Below are positions 7,358-10,003 of a stretch of 10,003 bases of DNA, piece by piece; the stretch's first letter is position 1, and every line of letters starts with the position of its first letter. Under the pieces are notes generated by a model. It was not told the DNA's origin, ran no database searches, and worked only from the letters and a program-made list of their open reading frames with translations. Location of the stretch: contig JAHRAJ010000036.1 of NCBI GenBank assembly GCA_020027365.1, positions 1 to 10,003 on the forward strand. The letters are read 5' to 3'. The stretch is from Cenarchaeum sp. (GTDB lineage Archaea > Thermoproteota > Nitrososphaeria > Nitrososphaerales > Nitrosopumilaceae). Made by a program: the position numbers and the translations under genes.

Positions 7358-8731
7358 ATGGATAGACGTACAAGCACAATATTCACCGTTGCCGCGGTAG
7401 CGGTAATGGCAGCTACGCTATTCGGAAGCACATACACACAGTCCCAGGTTGGAGGATCCACGATGGACGTGTCCAAGATGGATACGGACGTCATGACAAA
7501 GATCCACAACATGGGTGGCTTGGAGCTAGTGATGCCTCAGGCCTTTGCAGCTGGAGACTGTGCGGACATGGACACGACCGGAAGGAACGTGGTCAACTTT
7601 GAGATCACTGGCGAGAGCGTGGAGCTGCCAATCATGGGCGGCAAGACGTTCAGCGCCATGACCTTTAGCAGCCAGGTTCCCGGACCCACACTAAGGGTCA
7701 CGCAGGGAGACGTCGTCATGATGACGCTCACAATCCCCGCCGGCGAGGCCACACCGCACGGAAACGACATGCATTCATCCCAGATGTCAGCAGGTCACTT
7801 TGGCGCTGTAAAGCCCGGAGAGTCCAAGACCTACTGTTACGTCGCCGAAGTACCCGGTGTCTTCAAATACCACTGCTCCGGCGTCGACGTGGCCGCAATG
7901 GATCAGCACGTCCTTTCGGGGATGTATGGCATAGCCATTGTAGACCCGATTGACGGATACAAAAAGGTAATGTCCTACGGCACAGAGGTCCAGAATGGCA
8001 AGGTGGTTCAAGACCGCATGTTCCACTCTGCAGACGCACTAGAGTTTCAGCTACAGTACAACCAGTTGTACCTGACCGACACCGGTCACTATGACATGGG
8101 CGCCATGATGAACCACGACACCACGCAGACCGTCGTCAACGGCTTTGCGTTTGGATACGTTCCAAACGAGACGCACAACGAGCTCATCATGGGATCCAAG
8201 GACAAGAACATCTTTGTCGCACAGCCGTGGAACTCTGCCGATCTGGCACAGTACCAATCACAGCTGCTGTTCATAGAGCAGGGCCAGCACGTCAGGTTCT
8301 TTGTCGAAAACCAGGGCAACGAGCCGGTCTACTGGCACGTTGTCGGCGAGATCATCGACAGGGTTGTACAGGGAAACAGGGTCCAGGCGCAGGGAACCGA
8401 GACTTGGTTGCTTGGTGGATCACAGAACATGATTGCCGACATCATCTTTGATGAGCCCGGCGTCTATGTCGCTGTAAACCACGACTATGCGGCCATATTC
8501 TCGGGTGCGGCGACCGTCATGGTCGTAGGCGATCCGTTCGGGCTAAACCCCGTACTGATAGAAAAGGAGATCATCAGCAGTGCGGTGCCCTCGTACGCAC
8601 ACGTATTGGGCAACCCAAGCGATGCAATCCCCCCGATGGGCATGAACAGCATCGAGCACCCCAAGATAAACCTGCATGGACTGTACACTGACGAACGTGC
8701 TGCCGAAATAAAGAGCGAGTTGGGAATCTAA
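7358..8731 (+). CDS. nirK: NirK-type copper nitrite reductase (two-domain multicopper oxidase), secreted
   Basis: 457 aa with an N-terminal signal peptide or anchor (RRTSTIF then a hydrophobic stretch to about 23), hence an extracytoplasmic enzyme. Two cupredoxin domains. Domain 1 has PHGNDMH: His134 (type 1 copper) and His139 (type 2), with Asp137 matching the catalytic Asp of CuNIR. YHC gives His172 (type 2) and Cys173 (type 1); His184 and Met189 complete the type 1 site. Domain 2 has His327 (YWHVVG, matching the second catalytic residue) and His375 (VNHDY, third type 2 ligand). So all CuNIR ligands are present. The Cys-His gap is 11, against 9 in Alcaligenes-type enzymes. In ammonia-oxidising archaea such proteins are abundant and linked to nitrite/NO chemistry, though their exact role is debated. 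Codons look less extreme in GC than the neighbours', as expected for high expression. The assignment of family is firm; the physiological reaction is inferred. Confidence 0.9.
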   Translation: MDRRTSTIFTVAAVAVMAATLFGSTYTQSQVGGSTMDVSKMDTDVMTKIHNMGGLELVMPQAFAAGDCADMDTTGRNVVNFEITGESVELPIMGGKTFSAMTFSSQVPGPTLRVTQGDVVMMTLTIPAGEATPHGNDMHSSQMSAGHFGAVKPGESKTYCYVAEVPGVFKYHCSGVDVAAMDQHVLSGMYGIAIVDPIDGYKKVMSYGTEVQNGKVVQDRMFHSADALEFQLQYNQLYLTDTGHYDMGAMMNHDTTQTVVNGFAFGYVPNETHNELIMGSKDKNIFVAQPWNSADLAQYQSQLLFIEQGQHVRFFVENQGNEPVYWHVVGEIIDRVVQGNRVQAQGTETWLLGGSQNMIADIIFDEPGVYVAVNHDYAAIFSGAATVMVVGDPFGLNPVLIEKEIISSAVPSYAHVLGNPSDAIPPMGMNSIEHPKINLHGLYTDERAAEIKSELGI

Positions 8732-8737
8732 CCTAAC

Positions 8738-8755
8738 TTTCCTTTTTTCTTTTTA
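8738..8755 (+). terminator. Pyrimidine-rich oligo-T terminator after nirK
   Basis: Immediately after the TAA at 8729-8731 lies a T-rich tract with T6 and T5 runs broken by C. It is typical of an archaeal intrinsic terminator, and is placed between nirK and the separately promoted dehydrogenase. Confidence 0.6.
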
Positions 8756-8770
8756 TCCACCACATCTGAT

Positions 8771-8780
8771 AAAATTATAT
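8771..8780 (+). promoter_or_regulatory. TATA box of the dehydrogenase gene
   Basis: AAAATTATAT, centred about 27 nt before the ATG at 8803. An in-frame ATG at 8779 lies inside this box and so cannot be the start of a transcript initiated from it. This decides the start at 8803. Confidence 0.65.
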
Positions 8781-8802
8781 GCGGCGCGCGTGGCGCACAC
8801 GC

Positions 8803-9735
8803 ATGGCGTTTGACGACACGGTGCTGGTCTGCGACGAGGTGGATCCCTCGCTCAACAAGATACTGCGGGACAACGGGCTGTCCGTGTCCTACGAGCCCGA
8901 GATCACCCCCGCACAGCTGCTGGAGGGGGCCGGGCGGTACGACATCATAGTGGTGCGCAGCAGGACCACCATCACGAGGGAGATTATTGAAAAGGCCGGC
9001 CGCTGCAAGATCATAGCCCGCGTCGGCGTAGGGCTTGACAACATAGATCTGGACGCGGCCAAGGCCCGGAACATACGGGTCATAAACGCTGCAGAGGGCG
9101 CAATGACCGCCGTGGCCGAGCTCGTGCTCGGGCTGATGCTGACGCTGGCACGCAACATCGCGTATGCGGACAGGGGGGTGCGCGCCGGGCGCTGGCTCAA
9201 AAAGGAGGCAAGGGGAACCGAGCTCAAGGGCAAGTACCTGGGCATAGTGGGCCTTGGCAACATCGGCAAGCGGCTGGGCCGCCTTGCAAAGGGGCTTAAC
9301 ATGAACATCATAGGGTACGACGTCGTGCCGATCGACGAGGAGTTTGCCCGCGACGTGGGGCTGATGAAGGCGGATTTGGGCACGCTGCTGCAGAGCTCCG
9401 ACTATGTGTCCATACACGTGCCCCTGGTAGAGTCGACGCACCACATGATAAACGCCGACAGGATTGGCAGGATGAAGGACACGGCGCGCATAATCAACAC
9501 CTCGCGCGGCGGGGTGGTCGACGAGGATGCGCTGTACACGGCGCTCAAGGAGGGGCGTCTTGGCGGGGCGGCGCTGGACGTGTTCGAGTCAGAGCCGGCC
9601 ACCGGCCACAAGCTTGCCGAGCTGGACAACGTCGTGCTGACCCCCCACATGGGGGCGCAGACCCGCGAGGCGCAGGCGCTGGCGGCCACGGTCATCGGCG
9701 AAAAGATAATCCAGATACTCAGGGGCGTGATATGA
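8803..9735 (+). CDS. serA: D-3-phosphoglycerate dehydrogenase-like 2-hydroxyacid dehydrogenase
   Basis: 310 aa from the ATG at 8803. NAD(P)-dependent D-2-hydroxyacid dehydrogenase fold: an N-terminal substrate domain (VRSRTTITREIIEKA, ARVGVGLDNIDLDAA), a Rossmann motif GLGNIG (Gly150, 152, 155), and the catalytic triad Arg235 (INTSRGGVVDEDAL), Glu264 (FESEP) and His282 (TPHMGAQT). It most likely oxidises 3-phosphoglycerate to 3-phosphohydroxypyruvate, the first step of serine synthesis. It is the short form, lacking the C-terminal ACT/regulatory domains of longer SerA, so no serine feedback site is seen. Glyoxylate or hydroxypyruvate reductase is the main alternative, since the family is hard to split by eye. 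Start chosen from the TATA position; starting at 8779 would add an Arg-rich MRRAWRTR that is atypical of the family. Confidence 0.85.
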   Translation: MAFDDTVLVCDEVDPSLNKILRDNGLSVSYEPEITPAQLLEGAGRYDIIVVRSRTTITREIIEKAGRCKIIARVGVGLDNIDLDAAKARNIRVINAAEGAMTAVAELVLGLMLTLARNIAYADRGVRAGRWLKKEARGTELKGKYLGIVGLGNIGKRLGRLAKGLNMNIIGYDVVPIDEEFARDVGLMKADLGTLLQSSDYVSIHVPLVESTHHMINADRIGRMKDTARIINTSRGGVVDEDALYTALKEGRLGGAALDVFESEPATGHKLAELDNVVLTPHMGAQTREAQALAATVIGEKIIQILRGVI

Positions 9736-9854
9736 CCGCCGTCGCAACCGTGCAGGTGGTCAAAGCTAGGGGTTTGGGCAGGCCGCCGCCCGTGTTGCAA
9801 GACGTCAAGGACGCCCGCCAATCCGCATGGAAAAACCGGGCCAACGTGGCGTAA
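9732..9854 (+). CDS. Possible 40-aa ORF overlapping the dehydrogenase stop
   Basis: ATG at 9732 overlaps the dehydrogenase TGA (ATATGA, four-base ATGA overlap) and reads to TAA at 9852-9854. It encodes 40 residues, basic with a short hydrophobic start (MTAVATVQVVKARGLG) and WKNRANVA at the end. The ATGA overlap would allow translational coupling. Nothing is recognised, and chance ORFs of this length are common at this GC, so it may be non-coding. Confidence 0.25.
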   Translation: MTAVATVQVVKARGLGRPPPVLQDVKDARQSAWKNRANVA

Positions 9855-9885
9855 AACCACCAGGCAGGGCAGGCACGGCTGTGGG

Positions 9886-9892
9886 TATATAA
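9886..9892 (+). promoter_or_regulatory. Strong TATA box for the right-end gene
   Basis: TATATAA in a GC-rich surround, centred 26 nt upstream of the GTG at 9915. The sequence after 9917 turns distinctly AT-richer, as at a transcription unit boundary. Spacing matches the other leaderless promoters in this window. Confidence 0.65.
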
Positions 9893-9914
9893 GCCGCCCG
9901 GACACACGGCGGGT

Positions 9915-10003
9915 GTGACTAAAGAAATTGACCCATACGTAACGAATAATCATCTAGGTTTCTTTAAACCAAACTCCAACACTCCAACCCGGAACGATAT
10001 GAG
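9915..10003 (+). CDS. Start of a leaderless gene, GTG initiator, partial, unknown
   Basis: GTG at 9915 opens a frame with no stop to the window edge (29 complete codons): MTKEIDPYVTNNHLGFFKPN and onward, with Asn/Pro/Thr-rich residues. The TATA box 26 nt upstream supports this start. A GTG two bases earlier (9913) is followed at once by TGA and is excluded. Base composition is lower in GC than the flanking sequence. Too little is visible to name a family. Confidence 0.5.
   Translation, partial: MTKEIDPYVTNNHLGFFKPNSNTPTRNDM

Noticed and set aside
8728..9444. 238-codon minus-strand open frame
   Set aside because: Antisense to the dehydrogenase; the sense frame has the full Rossmann and catalytic motifs.
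1..10003. tRNA, rRNA, CRISPR array, toxin-antitoxin or defence system
   Set aside because: Looked for on both strands by eye; no cloverleaf arms, repeat-spacer pattern or defence motifs were seen. A tRNAscan or covariance-model run would be the decisive test.

Overview
The window reads as archaeal chromosome from a GC-rich ammonia-oxidising Nitrososphaerota (Thaumarchaeota). A Cenarchaeum-like sponge or marine symbiont is my best guess, made from general knowledge and not from a search. The pointers are a two-cupredoxin NirK-type multicopper oxidase with a signal peptide, a cobalamin-dependent methionine synthase split over two genes, high GC, and promoters in which an A/T-rich TATA box sits about 23-27 nt upstream of the start codon with no room for a ribosome binding site. 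That last pattern is the archaeal leaderless layout.

Layout from left to right. 1-2247 (minus) is the C-terminal half of methionine synthase (folate, cap, cobalamin and start of the reactivation domain), running off the left edge. 2248-3906 holds no intact large gene: a decayed IS110-family transposase (about 2345-2921), then frame-broken coding relics of unknown type (about 2885-3640), then GC-rich sequence with nothing recognisable. 3907-4908 (minus) is the N-terminal half of methionine synthase (zinc homocysteine methyltransferase). A short divergent promoter region follows, then purD (5010-6464, plus). 6524-7142 (plus) is a multiply frameshifted pseudogene of a predicted secreted protein. 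7358-8731 (plus) is the NirK-type copper oxidase and 8803-9735 (plus) a 3-phosphoglycerate dehydrogenase-like enzyme. The right end has a possible 40-codon ORF overlapping the dehydrogenase stop and a new leaderless gene starting at a GTG at 9915.

Functionally, the two MetH halves should act together as one methionine synthase: the zinc domain activates homocysteine, and the other chain carries methyltetrahydrofolate, B12 and reactivation functions. PurD supplies purine biosynthesis and the dehydrogenase the first step of serine synthesis, which also feeds one-carbon units to folate. The copper oxidase belongs to nitrogen-oxide chemistry outside the cytoplasmic membrane.

I found no new defence or mobile system, CRISPR array, tRNA or rRNA. 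The most notable points are the relic-filled gap between the two metH halves, the two frame-shredded gene graveyards, and the consistent leaderless promoters, which change several start-codon choices.
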